From: Aeromonas fluvialis | GTDB lineage: Bacteria > Pseudomonadota > Gammaproteobacteria > Enterobacterales > Aeromonadaceae | DNA: 64,000 bases | Reading direction: 5' to 3' | Assembly: GCF_000819885.1 (NCBI RefSeq) | Contig: NZ_CDBO01000008.1 | Coordinates: forward strand, 28,640 to 92,639 | Part shown: one piece after another, positions 1 through 7,052 of the stretch | Layout of the letters: every line of letters begins with the position of its first letter | Position numbering within the stretch: position 1 is the first letter of the stretch | Position numbers and translations under genes: made by a program | The notes under the pieces: generated by a model | Told to the model about the DNA's origin: nothing | The model's input: the letters and a program-made list of their open reading frames with translations, nothing else | Databases searched by the model: none

Positions 1-61
1 TTCCTGACCACTGATGGTGGCCAATAGTGACCAGTGGTGGTTGGGGATCTTGTCAACAGAT

Positions 62-82
62 AAACAAACGGCGAGCCGTTTG
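62..82 (-). terminator. Possible terminator of the NAD(P)-binding protein gene
   Basis: A perfect 7-bp stem (AAACGGC, 2-nt loop, GCCGTTT at 66-81) lies about 55 bp past the stop of the minus-strand gene. A T-rich stretch follows it on the minus strand. The loop is very tight, so this is a moderate call. Nothing else is visible in bases 1-135. Confidence 0.4.
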
Positions 83-135
83 GCTTGCCCTTCTGTTTTT
101 GCGGTACTGTGCGCAATTAGTGGGGAAGGCCGGGT

Positions 136-765
136 TCAGAGGGCCAGTAACTGCTCATTCTCGACAATTTCGCACCCGGCGGGCAGTTTCGAGAGCGCGA
201 TCATGGCGTGAGCCACCTGACGGGCCTCGATGGCGCGCCAGCGGGTTAGCTTGCCCACCAGCAGCGGTCGAAACAGCGGATATATAGTCTGAAAGATCTG
301 CTCGGAGAGGCGTGGTAGCTGGCGATCTCCGAGCAGCATGGCGGGCCGCACGATGGCGAGCCGTGGCCAGGATTGGGCCAGCAGTGCCTGCTCCATCTCT
401 CCCTTGGTGCGCGGATAGAGAGCCGGGGACGATGCGCTGGCCCCCATGCTCGAGACCACGATCAGCCGTTGACAACCGTGGCGGCGGGCCAGCTCGGCAA
501 AGGCGACCACATAGTCGAGATCGACCCGGCGAAACGCCTCGGCAGAGCCCGCCTCCTTGCGGGTGGTGCCGAGGGCACAGAAGGCGATATCCACCGGACG
601 GGAGAGGGTGACGCTGGCCAGATCATCAAAATTGACCGGCAACCAGTGGTGCGCCTCCTTGCCCGGCTTGCGACAGAGCAGGGTCAGTTCATGTTCGGCA
701 GGCAGTTGCTGCACCAGTTCGCGACCGATCAGGCCGCTGGCTCCGGCAATCAGGATCCGGCTCAT
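136..765 (-). CDS. NAD(P)-binding Rossmann-fold protein, HTATIP2/YbjT-like short-chain oxidoreductase
   Basis: 209-residue protein of the atypical short-chain dehydrogenase (NAD(P)H-binding) group. The N-terminus is a beta strand followed by the glycine-rich dinucleotide motif GASGLIG at residues 8-14. An FCALGTTR segment at about 62-69 and YPRTK at 117-121 supply the conserved Tyr/Lys pair. I chose the internal ATG at 763-765 because GGGAGAA lies just upstream and the Rossmann strand then begins at residue 3; a longer reading adds 13 residues without family likeness. There is no signal peptide or membrane segment, so it should be cytosolic. Substrate and pathway cannot be inferred. It stands alone, ahead of bamE on the same strand but separated by the bamE terminator. 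Confidence 0.85.
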   Translation of the reverse strand: MSRILIAGASGLIGRELVQQLPAEHELTLLCRKPGKEAHHWLPVNFDDLASVTLSRPVDIAFCALGTTRKEAGSAEAFRRVDLDYVVAFAELARRHGCQRLIVVSSMGASASSPALYPRTKGEMEQALLAQSWPRLAIVRPAMLLGDRQLPRLSEQIFQTIYPLFRPLLVGKLTRWRAIEARQVAHAMIALSKLPAGCEIVENEQLLAL

Positions 766-879
766 GGGGATTCTCCCTGTGTCATTCGATGGTGTTGATG
801 CCATGGTGGCTGCTCATCAGCATCAGGCAATTTGCGAGCTGCTGCAATGGGGGAGATGACACTGTATATAGCGCGGTGG

Positions 880-913
880 CTGGATAAAACAAAACCGGCG
901 CGAGGCCGGTTTT
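880..913 (-). terminator. Terminator of bamE
   Basis: Inverted repeat AAAACCGGC / GCCGGTTTT (891-913) with a 5-nt loop. It is followed on the minus strand by a T-rich tract, directly after the bamE stop codon. Confidence 0.8.
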
Positions 914-921
914 GCGGGATA

Positions 922-1260
922 TCAGAGCGGGGTATTGAAGGCTGCTGGCAGCGGGAAGTCACCCGTCACCGTGGTGAGCCGCTCATTGGCGAAGGTCACG
1001 GTGAGCTCTTTACGCTCCTTGTCGCCGTGGCCCGGCTGGAATTCATAGAGGTAGTACCAGGTGTTGGGGTCAAAGCCGTCGCGCAGCATGGGGGTCCCCA
1101 GCACATAGCTGACCTGCTCGCGGGTCATCCCCTGGCGCAGTTTGTCGACCTGTTTTTGTTCCACATAGTTGCCCTGAGGAATATCAATGCGATAGACCAG
1201 GCTGCAACCGGAGAGGGTGAGGGCGGTCAAAGCCGCGGCAATCAGGTGTTTCATCCGCAT
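922..1260 (-). CDS. bamE: Outer membrane protein assembly factor BamE (SmpA/OmlA lipoprotein)
   Basis: 112-residue lipoprotein. The N-terminal signal peptide ends in the lipobox LSGC with the lipidated Cys at residue 19. The mature part carries the SmpA/OmlA signature: QVDKLRQGMTREQV, then VLGTP, then DTWYYLYEF-like NTWYYLYEF. BamE is the small inner-leaflet lipoprotein of the BAM complex that helps BamA and BamD insert beta-barrel proteins. Length matches the family. The start may be the ATG used here or the second ATG two codons in (1254); neither has a strong Shine-Dalgarno. The gene is monocistronic, bounded by its own terminator and by that of yiaY upstream. Confidence 0.95.
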   Translation of the reverse strand: MRMKHLIAAALTALTLSGCSLVYRIDIPQGNYVEQKQVDKLRQGMTREQVSYVLGTPMLRDGFDPNTWYYLYEFQPGHGDKERKELTVTFANERLTTVTGDFPLPAAFNTPL

Positions 1261-1350
1261 ATCGAGTTCAGATCATCCATACAGTCTTTTTGGCTCGGCA
1301 AATCATACCGACTCCCTCCGCGGAAGTAAAAAGCCATTGATCCATCAGCC

Positions 1351-1377
1351 AATAAAAAGGGTCGCAGTGCGACCCTT
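1351..1377 (-). terminator. Terminator of the iron-containing alcohol dehydrogenase gene
   Basis: Perfect 9-bp stem AAGGGTCGC / GCGACCCTT (1357-1377) with a 3-nt loop. The minus strand continues into TTTTATT. It lies 20 bp past the yiaY stop. Confidence 0.85.
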
Positions 1378-1396
1378 ATCGGCAATCAGACAATCA

Positions 1397-2548
1397 TTAC
1401 ATCGCTGCGCGGAAGATGGCGACGATCTCTTCGTGGCTCGCCTGTTTCGGGTTGGTGAAGCCGCAGGCATCTTTCAGGGCGTTGCTGGCCAGGGTATCGA
1501 AGTCGTCGGCCTTGACGCCCAGCTGCTCCAGACCGGCCGGGATCTTCACATCCAGCGCCAGTTGCTTGATGGCTGCGATGGCGGCGGCGGCACCCTGCTC
1601 GTCGTTCATGGCGCTCACGTCCACACCCATGTAGCGGGCCACATCTTTCAGGCGGGCAGCGCTCACCTGGGCGTTGTAGGTCTGAACGTGGGGCAGCAGC
1701 ACGGCGTTGCAGACACCGTGGGGCAGATCGTAGAAACCGCCCAGCTGGTGAGCCATGGCGTGCACGTAGCCGAGGCTTGCGTTGTTGAAGGCCATGCCGG
1801 CCAGGAACTGGGCATAAGCCATCTGCTCGCGGGCATGCAGGTCATCGCCGTGGTTGACGGCGGTGCGCAGGTGCTTGGCAATCAGCTCGATGGCCATGAT
1901 GGCGCTGGCATCGGTCACCGGGGTGGCGATGGTGGAGACATAGGCCTCGATGGCGTGGGTCAGGGCATCCATACCGGTGGCGGCGGTCAGACCAGCCGGT
2001 TTGGCCAGCATCAGCTCGGGGTCGTTGACCGACATCAGCGGGGTAACATGCTTGTCGATGATAGCCATTTTCACGTGGCGCGCTTCGTCGGTGATGATGC
2101 AGAAGCGGGTCATCTCGGAGGCGGTACCGGCAGTGGTGTTGATGGCGATAAGCGGCAGCTGCGGCTTGGCGGAGCGATCCACCCCTTCGTAATCCTTGAT
2201 GCTGCCACCGTTGGCGGCAACCAGCGCGATGCCTTTGGCGCAGTCATGGGGCGAGCCGCCACCCAGCGAGATGACGCAATCGCAGCCGTTGGCCTTGATC
2301 ATCGCCAGACCCGCTTCGACGTTGCTGGTAGTGGGATTGGGTTTGGTCTCATCGAAAAGCACGCTTTCAATGCCATGTTCAGCCAAGAGAGTGGTGAGCT
2401 TGGCGACCACGCCGATCTGGTTGAGAATTTTGTCGGTGACGATCAACGCCTTGCGATAGCCGTAACCCTTGATATCGGCGGCAGCCTCTTGCAGACAACC
2501 GGCACCCATCAGGTTGATTGCAGGAATATAGAACTTGAATGTAGCCAT
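1397..2548 (-). CDS. yiaY: Iron-containing alcohol dehydrogenase, YiaY type
   Basis: 383-residue group III alcohol dehydrogenase, the same length as E. coli YiaY and closely similar along its whole length. The NAD-binding [11 protein letters not shown] motif is at 96-106. The Fe2+ ligands expected for the family are present: Asp194 and His198 in [12 protein letters not shown], His263 in [11 protein letters not shown] and His277 in LPHGVCNA. It should oxidise or reduce small alcohols and aldehydes with NAD(H); threonine has been suggested as a substrate for YiaY, but the sequence does not settle this. I start at the ATG of MATFKF, preceded by GGGAGT. It is divergent from udp across a 382-bp region rich in operator-like palindromes. 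Confidence 0.9.
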   Translation of the reverse strand: MATFKFYIPAINLMGAGCLQEAAADIKGYGYRKALIVTDKILNQIGVVAKLTTLLAEHGIESVLFDETKPNPTTSNVEAGLAMIKANGCDCVISLGGGSPHDCAKGIALVAANGGSIKDYEGVDRSAKPQLPLIAINTTAGTASEMTRFCIITDEARHVKMAIIDKHVTPLMSVNDPELMLAKPAGLTAATGMDALTHAIEAYVSTIATPVTDASAIMAIELIAKHLRTAVNHGDDLHAREQMAYAQFLAGMAFNNASLGYVHAMAHQLGGFYDLPHGVCNAVLLPHVQTYNAQVSAARLKDVARYMGVDVSAMNDEQGAAAAIAAIKQLALDVKIPAGLEQLGVKADDFDTLASNALKDACGFTNPKQASHEEIVAIFRAAM

Positions 2549-2710
2549 GATGGACTCCCTATAGTTAGCCATTTAGTGGTAATTGAGGGCTAAGTTACCA
2601 TCATGGGTGGGATACAAAAGCATCTTGTTTACAACTTTACGGGGTCGATCACGAGTCGTTAATTAAGTGCTGAACCGGACTTGACTTTCCCGCTTCTGAC
2701 TCGCTTTGCA

Positions 2711-2756
2711 GAAAAACGTTTGTCAATTATTTCATCGAGTTAGCAAACGTTTTGTG
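2711..2756. promoter_or_regulatory. Pair of LacI/PurR/CytR-type operator-like sites
   Basis: Two AACGTT-centred elements, GAAAAACGTTTGTC (2711-2724) and AGCAAACGTTTTGT (2742-2755), have centres 31 bp apart, about three helical turns. The second resembles the PurR/CytR consensus around GCAAACGTTT. They lie between yiaY and udp. E. coli udp is controlled by CytR, a LacI-family repressor, so CytR-type control is the likeliest reading. The identity of the protein is inference. Confidence 0.5.
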
Positions 2757-2785
2757 CGGTGTTTGTCACTGTCAATGCGTGGAAG

Positions 2786-2801
2786 TGTGAGGCGCTTCAA
2801 G
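2786..2801. promoter_or_regulatory. Candidate CRP site upstream of udp
   Basis: TGTGA-N6-TCAAG matches the CRP half-site TGTGA exactly and the second half TCACA at 3 of 5 bases. It sits about 137 bp upstream of the udp start, beside LacI-type palindromes, as expected of a CytR/CRP promoter. Confidence 0.4.
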
Positions 2802-2807
2802 GAATTG

Positions 2808-2819
2808 GAAAGCGCTTTC
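2808..2819. promoter_or_regulatory. Perfect 12-bp palindrome, LacI-family operator-like
   Basis: GAAAGCGCTTTC is a perfect palindrome with the central CG typical of LacI-family operators. It lies between the CRP-like site and the udp start. Which regulator binds, and whether it acts on udp or on divergent yiaY, is unknown. Confidence 0.4.
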
Positions 2820-2930
2820 GACCATAGTTGGCGCCTCCCCGAAGAGGGGGGTAAAGGCTTGAAAGTATCATAAAGAATCATCTTAACTTGTGCCCTGACC
2901 ATGCTGGCAGGGGGCAACCAGGAGTCCAAT

Positions 2931-3686
2931 ATGTCTGATGTATTTCACTTGGGTTTGAAGAAAGCGGATCTGCAAGGCGCCACCCTGGCGATCGTCCCCG
3001 GTGACCCCGAGCGCGTGAAGCGTATCGCAGAGCTGTTGGATAACCCGGTGCACCTGGCCAGCCATCGTGAATTCACTACCTGGCGCGGCGAGATGGACGG
3101 CAAGGCCGTGATCATCTGCTCTACCGGTATCGGTGGCCCGTCCACCTCCATCGCGGTAGAAGAGCTGGCCCAGCTGGGCATCCGTACCTTCCTGCGTATC
3201 GGCACCACCGGTGCCATCCAGCCGCACCTGAACGTGGGTGATGTGATCGTCACTACCGGTTCCGTGCGCCTCGACGGTGCCAGCCTGCACTTTGCACCGA
3301 TGGAGTTCCCGGCGGTTGCCGACTTCGACTGCACCACCGCGCTGGTCAACACCGCCAAAGAGATGGGCTCCAAGCTGCACATCGGTGTGACTGCCTCCTC
3401 TGATACCTTCTACCCGGGTCAGGAGCGTTACGACACCGTATCCGGCCGCGTAGTGAGCCGTTTCCAGGGTTCCATGAAAGAGTGGCAAGCCATGGGCGTG
3501 CTGAACTATGAGATGGAATCTGCAACCCTGCTGACCATGTGCTCCAGCCAGGGCCTGCGTGCCGGTATGGTGGCTGGTGTTATCGTCAACCGCACCCAGC
3601 AAGAGATCCCGAACGCCGAGACCATGGCGAAGACCGAATCTGATGCCATCAAGATCGTACTGGGCGCTGCCCGCAAGCTGATCTGA
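2931..3686 (+). CDS. udp: Uridine phosphorylase
   Basis: 251-residue member of the nucleoside phosphorylase family 1 (hexameric PNP/UDP fold), nearly the E. coli Udp length. Diagnostic stretches are [18 protein letters not shown], a phosphate-binding [16 protein letters not shown] segment, the RIGTTGAI loop and the [11 protein letters not shown] motif that holds the ribose-binding Glu. It reversibly splits uridine into uracil and ribose-1-phosphate in pyrimidine salvage, in the cytosol. The start ATG is preceded by AGGAG at 2920-2924, 6 bp away; an upstream ATG at 2901 lacks one. The upstream region holds three LacI-type palindromes and a CRP-like site. The gene is followed by two hairpins. 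Confidence 0.95.
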   Translation: MSDVFHLGLKKADLQGATLAIVPGDPERVKRIAELLDNPVHLASHREFTTWRGEMDGKAVIICSTGIGGPSTSIAVEELAQLGIRTFLRIGTTGAIQPHLNVGDVIVTTGSVRLDGASLHFAPMEFPAVADFDCTTALVNTAKEMGSKLHIGVTASSDTFYPGQERYDTVSGRVVSRFQGSMKEWQAMGVLNYEMESATLLTMCSSQGLRAGMVAGVIVNRTQQEIPNAETMAKTESDAIKIVLGAARKLI

Positions 3687-3690
3687 TAGC

Positions 3691-3757
3691 AGAGCTCTTG
3701 TTACAAGAGCACCGAGTGGGGGGTGGGGGCCGTTGCGAAAGCGCGGCCCCTATCTTT
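3691..3757 (+). terminator. Two hairpins downstream of udp
   Basis: The stem GCTCTTG / CAAGAGC (3693-3709) is followed by a GC-rich stem GGGGCCG / CGGCCCC (about 3726-3750) and a short U-containing tail. There is no long T-run, so termination is probable rather than certain. Confidence 0.45.
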
Positions 3758-3841
3758 ATCCGCCGTTTACCGCGTTTCCTCTCCCGTCACGCCTTTCACT
3801 GATCCCGTCGCACTCGCGCTGGTTGTCTCTACTCATTACCT

Positions 3842-4537
3842 CTAAAACGGCGGCGTGCAGCGGATCTGCATCGGTTCGCCGCTCACCGGATGGACAAAGT
3901 CCAGCTCGCTGGCGTGCAGCATCAGCCGCGGCGCCTGTTCGCAGCCGGGTGGCAGCAGGCCGCCATAGAGATCGCAACCGAGGATGGGGTGGCCCAGTAG
4001 CTGACTGTGGATCCGCAGCTGATGGGTGCGGCCGGTCTCCGGCACCAGCCTTACCCGGGTCAGTGGCACGGTTTGTCCCTGCATCTGCTGCGCCAGCCGC
4101 TCAACAACCCGATAGCGGGAGCGGGCGGGTTTGCCGCTGGCGGCGCAGATCTTAATCAGCGGGAAAATCGACGGGTCCTTGGCGATGGGGGCATCGATAA
4201 GGCCTTCGTCGTCAACCAGATGGCCGCAGAGCAGGGCGCTGTAGGCTTTGCTTACTGCCCGCTGACTGAACTGCTGGCAGAGCAGGGCATTGATGGCCCT
4301 GTTTCTGGCGACCACCATGATGCCGGAAGTGCCGAAGTCGAGGCGATGCACCAGGGTGCAGCCGGGGAAATCCTGCACCAGTCGATAATGAACCGAGTCG
4401 AGATTCTGCGGATTTTTGCCCGAGAGGCTCAGCAGGCCACTCGGCTTGTTGATGAGCAGCAGATGATCATCCTCAAACAACGTCTCGATGGCGGCACTGC
4501 AGGGCGGGGCGATAAAGGTGTCGACGATAACAGACAT
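3842..4537 (-). CDS. RluA-family pseudouridine synthase
   Basis: 231-residue protein of the RluA/RluC/TruC family. KPSGLLSL at 31-38 and the catalytic HRLDFGTSG at 64-72 are present, with nucleophilic Asp67. A late ETGRTHQLRIH motif also matches the family. It isomerises specific uridines in rRNA or tRNA; there is no S4 domain, so it resembles the RluA/TruC subgroup rather than RluC/D, but the target position cannot be assigned. I start at the ATG of MSVIVD; 29 upstream in-frame codons look non-homologous. The ribosome-binding site is weak. It is a single gene, converging with udp. Confidence 0.85.
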   Translation of the reverse strand: MSVIVDTFIAPPCSAAIETLFEDDHLLLINKPSGLLSLSGKNPQNLDSVHYRLVQDFPGCTLVHRLDFGTSGIMVVARNRAINALLCQQFSQRAVSKAYSALLCGHLVDDEGLIDAPIAKDPSIFPLIKICAASGKPARSRYRVVERLAQQMQGQTVPLTRVRLVPETGRTHQLRIHSQLLGHPILGCDLYGGLLPPGCEQAPRLMLHASELDFVHPVSGEPMQIRCTPPF

Positions 4538-4759
4538 AGGGCACACGGGCTGGAAACGGGGGGCGATCATACCCGAACCGGCGCGGTCGGGCGAATGGGC
4601 GGTGCGCAGCCTCGGAAAATGCACGGGATGACGCCATGCAACCTCTTGATAATGAGCCGCTTTAAGCGAGGCGGTGTGCAGTATAAACCGCCCTAGTCAC
4701 CAACAAGACCCCGTTTTGTGAACCCTTCCCGAGTTCATCCGAAGCGTGCTTGTTAAGGT

Positions 4760-5128
4760 ATGGTGACCCACGAGGCGCAGGTGATGGATGAGGATATCGA
4801 GCGGGTGCGCGCCATCACCAATCCTGTGGCCCAGTGCGTGGCCGGGCTGCTCGACTTTTTCATGATCTACCATCGAGATCCCAAGTGGGGATTTGCTGGT
4901 GCACCGCTCCATGACCCCTGTACCATTGCCTGGTTGCTGGCTCCCGAGCGGTTCCACGGGGTTGAGTGCCGGGTCGATATCGAGACGGGCGGCACTCATA
5001 CTTGCGGTATGACGGTGGTGGATCGCTATGGCCTGACCGGCAAGCCTGCCAATGCGCTGCTGCTGTTTGGGCTGGATCGTCCGGGCTTTATCGATCTGCT
5101 GGTGACTCGGCTGCGGGCGTTTGACTGA
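4760..5128 (+). pseudogene. C-terminal remnant of an inosine-uridine preferring nucleoside hydrolase (Rih type)
   Basis: The 122 codons match only the last ~40 percent of the ~310-residue Rih family. VTHEAQV near the start corresponds to the conserved VTH segment, [14 protein letters not shown] supplies the C-terminal catalytic His and calcium-binding Asp, and [17 protein letters not shown] follows. The N-terminal half, including the DxDPGxDD calcium site essential for catalysis, is absent. An in-frame TAA at 4754-4756 directly precedes the ATG, and no homologous sequence is visible upstream. AAGG is only about 2 bp from the ATG, a poor initiation context. I read it as the relic of a deleted nucleoside hydrolase gene. 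Confidence 0.75.
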
Positions 5129-5161
5129 GCGCCGGTTCATGTTTACAAGAAGGGGCGGGGA

Positions 5162-5629
5162 ATGTGGAAGAGAGGGGTGATACTGCTGGCCGGGTTGCAA
5201 CTGACAGGCTGCGCGACGCCATTCGAGCGGATGTGGCAGGGGCTGGCGACCTGTGAATTTACCGATCTCTATGTAGATGAGACGGGCAGGGCCGCCAATC
5301 TACAACTGGCCAACTACACCCCCTACAAGGTGAGCGATGGCTTTGCCTGGTACAAGGTGCACGAGGAGCTGCACGGCTTGCCGGTGGTCGGTTTTATCGT
5401 GCCTGCCGCAAGCTTCGAAGTGCATGCCCTCTTTGTTGATACCCCCATCGCCAATGCCCGCCGGTTGACCCACAACGCCTACGGCAGCGAGTTTGGCGAC
5501 GAGCAGAAGCATGGCGAGGGGTTGGCGCCTCTGCTGTTGCGCGATCCCAATAACCCCAAGCGATCGATCATCGATTGTACCAAGGGGGAGTCCGACGAGG
5601 AGCTGCAGGATTCGGCCATGCCCGAGTAG
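5162..5629 (+). CDS. Hypothetical lipoprotein
   Basis: 155 residues beginning with a short signal peptide and the lipobox LTGC (Cys17), so it is probably lipid-anchored in the cell envelope. I do not recognise a domain. The mature part is soluble, with no transmembrane segment, and contains Cys31 and Cys139, which could form a disulfide. The C-terminus is acidic (ESDEELQDSAMPE). Start ATG is preceded by GGGGCGGGGA. It lies 33 bp past the nucleoside hydrolase remnant and ends at a strong terminator, so it is probably transcribed alone or with the remnant. Function unknown. Confidence 0.7.
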   Translation: MWKRGVILLAGLQLTGCATPFERMWQGLATCEFTDLYVDETGRAANLQLANYTPYKVSDGFAWYKVHEELHGLPVVGFIVPAASFEVHALFVDTPIANARRLTHNAYGSEFGDEQKHGEGLAPLLLRDPNNPKRSIIDCTKGESDEELQDSAMPE

Positions 5630-5654
5630 AGCCACCTGTCACTCCATCGGCCTG

Positions 5655-5695
5655 AAAAAAGAGGGACCAGCCTTATCGGCTGGCCCCTCTTTAAT
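5655..5695 (+). terminator. Terminator of the lipoprotein gene
   Basis: A long interrupted stem, GAGGG-A-CCAGCC / GGCTGG-C-CCCTC (5661-5689), has a short TTAT-type loop. A-runs precede it and T-runs follow, so it may work in both directions. Confidence 0.85.
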
Positions 5696-5729
5696 TTAAC
5701 GCAGAGTGTATCGCAGAGCGGTTCCCGGA

Positions 5730-5820
5730 TCAGGGATAGCTCAGCGTCTCCTTGATCAGCGGCAGTTGGGCCTTGATCCATGCCGGATTGCAATAGGTTC
5801 CCCAGTCGCAGGCCTGACTC
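5730..5820 (-). pseudogene. Orphan C-terminal tail of a second winged-helix gene copy
   Basis: Read on the minus strand in the frame of the repeat, this stretch gives ACDWGTYC followed by NPAWIKAQLPLIKETLSYP and a TGA. The intact neighbour ends SDWGPI plus the same peptide. It therefore looks like the tail of a divergent paralogue or allele whose 5' part was lost or replaced. No start codon or ribosome-binding site is present, so it is presumably not translated. Confidence 0.65.
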
Positions 5821-5890
5821 GACGTCATTTCAGGGATAGCTCAGCGTCTCCTTGATCAGAGGCAGTTGGGCCTTTATCCACGCCGGATTG
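5731..5890. repeat. 100-bp-period direct repeat: duplicated 3' end of the winged-helix gene
   Basis: Bases 5731-5790 and 5831-5890 are 60-bp direct repeats differing at three positions (5760/5860, 5775/5875, 5781/5881); weaker similarity runs on for about 20 bp. On the minus strand both encode the same C-terminal peptide, NPAWIKAQLPLIKETLSYP, and stop. All three differences are synonymous third-position changes. The 5831 copy is the end of the intact gene; the 5731 copy has no gene body. Confidence 0.9.
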
Positions 5891-6126
5891 ATGGGCCCCC
5901 AATCGCTGATGCGATAGTGCCCCTGCAGGTGGCGAGCCCCCTCGGTCTGCTCGAAGGCGCAACTGATATCGAGTTCGGCCAGCGCCGTCAAGGTATCCTG
6001 CGCGGTGCGGCGCGGCATGCCGGTCGCCTCCATGATGGCGGGCACCGTATCCGTGCCCTGGCTGATCAGCCAGGCCACGTAGAGCCGCCGGTAAAAGCTG
6101 GTGCGGGTCTTGCTCGGCTCACTCAT
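5830..6126 (-). CDS. Winged helix-turn-helix domain protein
   Basis: 98-residue protein. SFYRRLYVAWLIS begins the fold, and TVPAIMEATGMPRRTAQDTLTA (two halves at about 27-48) reads as a helix-turn-helix with the recognition helix at PRRTAQDTLTAL. The remaining ~45 residues would make the wing and a short C-terminal helix. It has no sensor domain. It may be a small DNA-binding regulator, but its target is unknown. Its ATG overlaps the stop of the DUF1523 gene (ATGA), so the two are translationally coupled. The last 20 codons are duplicated downstream as an orphan tail. Confidence 0.75.
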   Translation of the reverse strand: MSEPSKTRTSFYRRLYVAWLISQGTDTVPAIMEATGMPRRTAQDTLTALAELDISCAFEQTEGARHLQGHYRISDWGPINPAWIKAQLPLIKETLSYP

Positions 6127-6653
6127 AGCTCGTCCTCAAGACGATCAAAGTAGCGCCAGGTCGCAATGGTCGCCTTGCCCATCACCAGTGCCCAGAGGCC
6201 GAACCAGAACCAGCGGAAAAAGCTCCAGGTGGAGGCGTCAGGCTCGGTGCTTTCGATCTTGGTGACGTTGGGGAACATGGAGAACATGTTGATGCGCCAG
6301 CCGTAGGAAGTAATGATGGCGAGCCGCTTTTCAAACTCCATCGACTTGGCCTTGGCCTGCACGTCGGCAGCGTTGAACTTGAAGTAGAAGGGCCAGCCCC
6401 ACTCGGTATCCTCGTTGCGGAACACCCGGATCTTCTCGCCGGGGCGCTCGGTGTAGATGTAATAGACGTCGGTGGTGGGACCGTCAGCCGGGTTCTTCTG
6501 GCTGATGGGGCCATCCTTGTCGGTACGCTTCACCTCGACCCCGGTGATGGTAGCGATGGTGTGCTCCGGCAGGTAGTAGTCGAGCCAGGCGGCGGAAATG
6601 AGGGCGATGAGCCCCAGGGCGATAAAAGCGGGTTTCTTGAATCTCAGGCTCAT
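6123..6653 (-). CDS. DUF1523 family membrane protein
   Basis: 176 residues. One transmembrane helix lies near the N-terminus (about 8-27) and another near the C-terminus (about 147-167, FFRWFWFGLWALVMG). Between them is a ~115-residue domain containing TGVEVKRTDKDGP, a tyrosine-rich DVYYIYTE strand and NEDTEWGWPFYFKFN, features I associate with DUF1523. With both helices in the inner membrane, the middle domain is probably periplasmic. No function is established. I start at the ATG of MSLRFKK; 44 upstream in-frame codons look non-coding. It shares 4 bp with the following winged-helix gene, suggesting a two-gene operon. Confidence 0.8.
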   Translation of the reverse strand: MSLRFKKPAFIALGLIALISAAWLDYYLPEHTIATITGVEVKRTDKDGPISQKNPADGPTTDVYYIYTERPGEKIRVFRNEDTEWGWPFYFKFNAADVQAKAKSMEFEKRLAIITSYGWRINMFSMFPNVTKIESTEPDASTWSFFRWFWFGLWALVMGKATIATWRYFDRLEDEL

Positions 6654-6782
6654 GGTGTGCTCACGTGAGGGGGAGTAACGTGCCTCTACCATACCGATAT
6701 TTGACAGGGCAGCCCAGCCCCTTATGGCGCCACAAGCCAAAAAATGGCGTTTAAAACAGAGACAAAGCCATTGCTCCATCAA

Positions 6783-6810
6783 CAAGAAAGGCCCTTGCGG
6801 GCCTTTTTGT
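6783..6810 (-). terminator. Intrinsic terminator, likely bidirectional
   Basis: Stem AAGGCCC / GGGCCTT (6788-6805) with a TTGC loop and T-rich sequence on both sides. It lies directly after the 44-codon minus-strand ORF. Confidence 0.7.
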
Positions 6811-6815
6811 CTGGT

Positions 6816-6950
6816 TCACTTTGTGCGCTTATAGCTGGAATATTCCTCGGTGGCGGCATTGAGCGCCAGCAGGGAACTGTCACAGTCTTTTATTGCTGAA
6901 ATGAGCGAAATAAATGCATTATTCTTGTGATAAAGCGGTCTTTTAGGCAT
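6816..6950 (-). CDS. Small 44-residue ORF with a chemoreceptor-like LLALNAATEE motif
   Basis: Reading the minus strand from the ATG at 6948-6950 gives an uninterrupted 44-codon frame ending in TGA at 6816, followed at once by an intrinsic terminator. The centre reads LISAIKDCDSSLLALNAATE, which resembles the tip of chemoreceptor signalling domains (typically DQTNLLALNAAIE) with one extra residue. It ends EYSSYKRTK. The Shine-Dalgarno is weak (GGGAA, about 15 bp away). It is either an unlisted small protein or a remnant of a methyl-accepting chemotaxis gene. The clean start, stop and terminator favour a small gene; the motif favours a remnant. Confidence 0.4.
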   Translation of the reverse strand: MPKRPLYHKNNAFISLISAIKDCDSSLLALNAATEEYSSYKRTK

Positions 6951-7052
6951 GGTTTAGCGCTTAATTCCCTGAATATGTGATACAACTCGCGGGATTGCGT
7001 CAATCCTGTCCCTTTTTCGTGATTTCCTGTTCTCGTTGTATGGAGGTGTGTT

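Noticed and set aside
1217..2593. Long plus-strand open frame (458 codons) over yiaY
   Set aside because: It is the antisense shadow of the alcohol dehydrogenase gene, with no homology and no ribosome-binding site; many similar long frames oppose dapE, dcuB, nifJ and glnS because of the high GC content.
2753..2770. TGTG...TCAC as a second CRP site before udp
   Set aside because: The half-sites are 2 bp too far apart for CRP; the 2786-2801 element fits better.
5479..5793. Minus-strand frame of 104 codons across the lipoprotein gene and repeat copy 1
   Set aside because: It reads the repeat in a different frame from the intact winged-helix gene and overlaps the terminator and lipoprotein gene antisense. 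The meaningful frame is the orphan tail.
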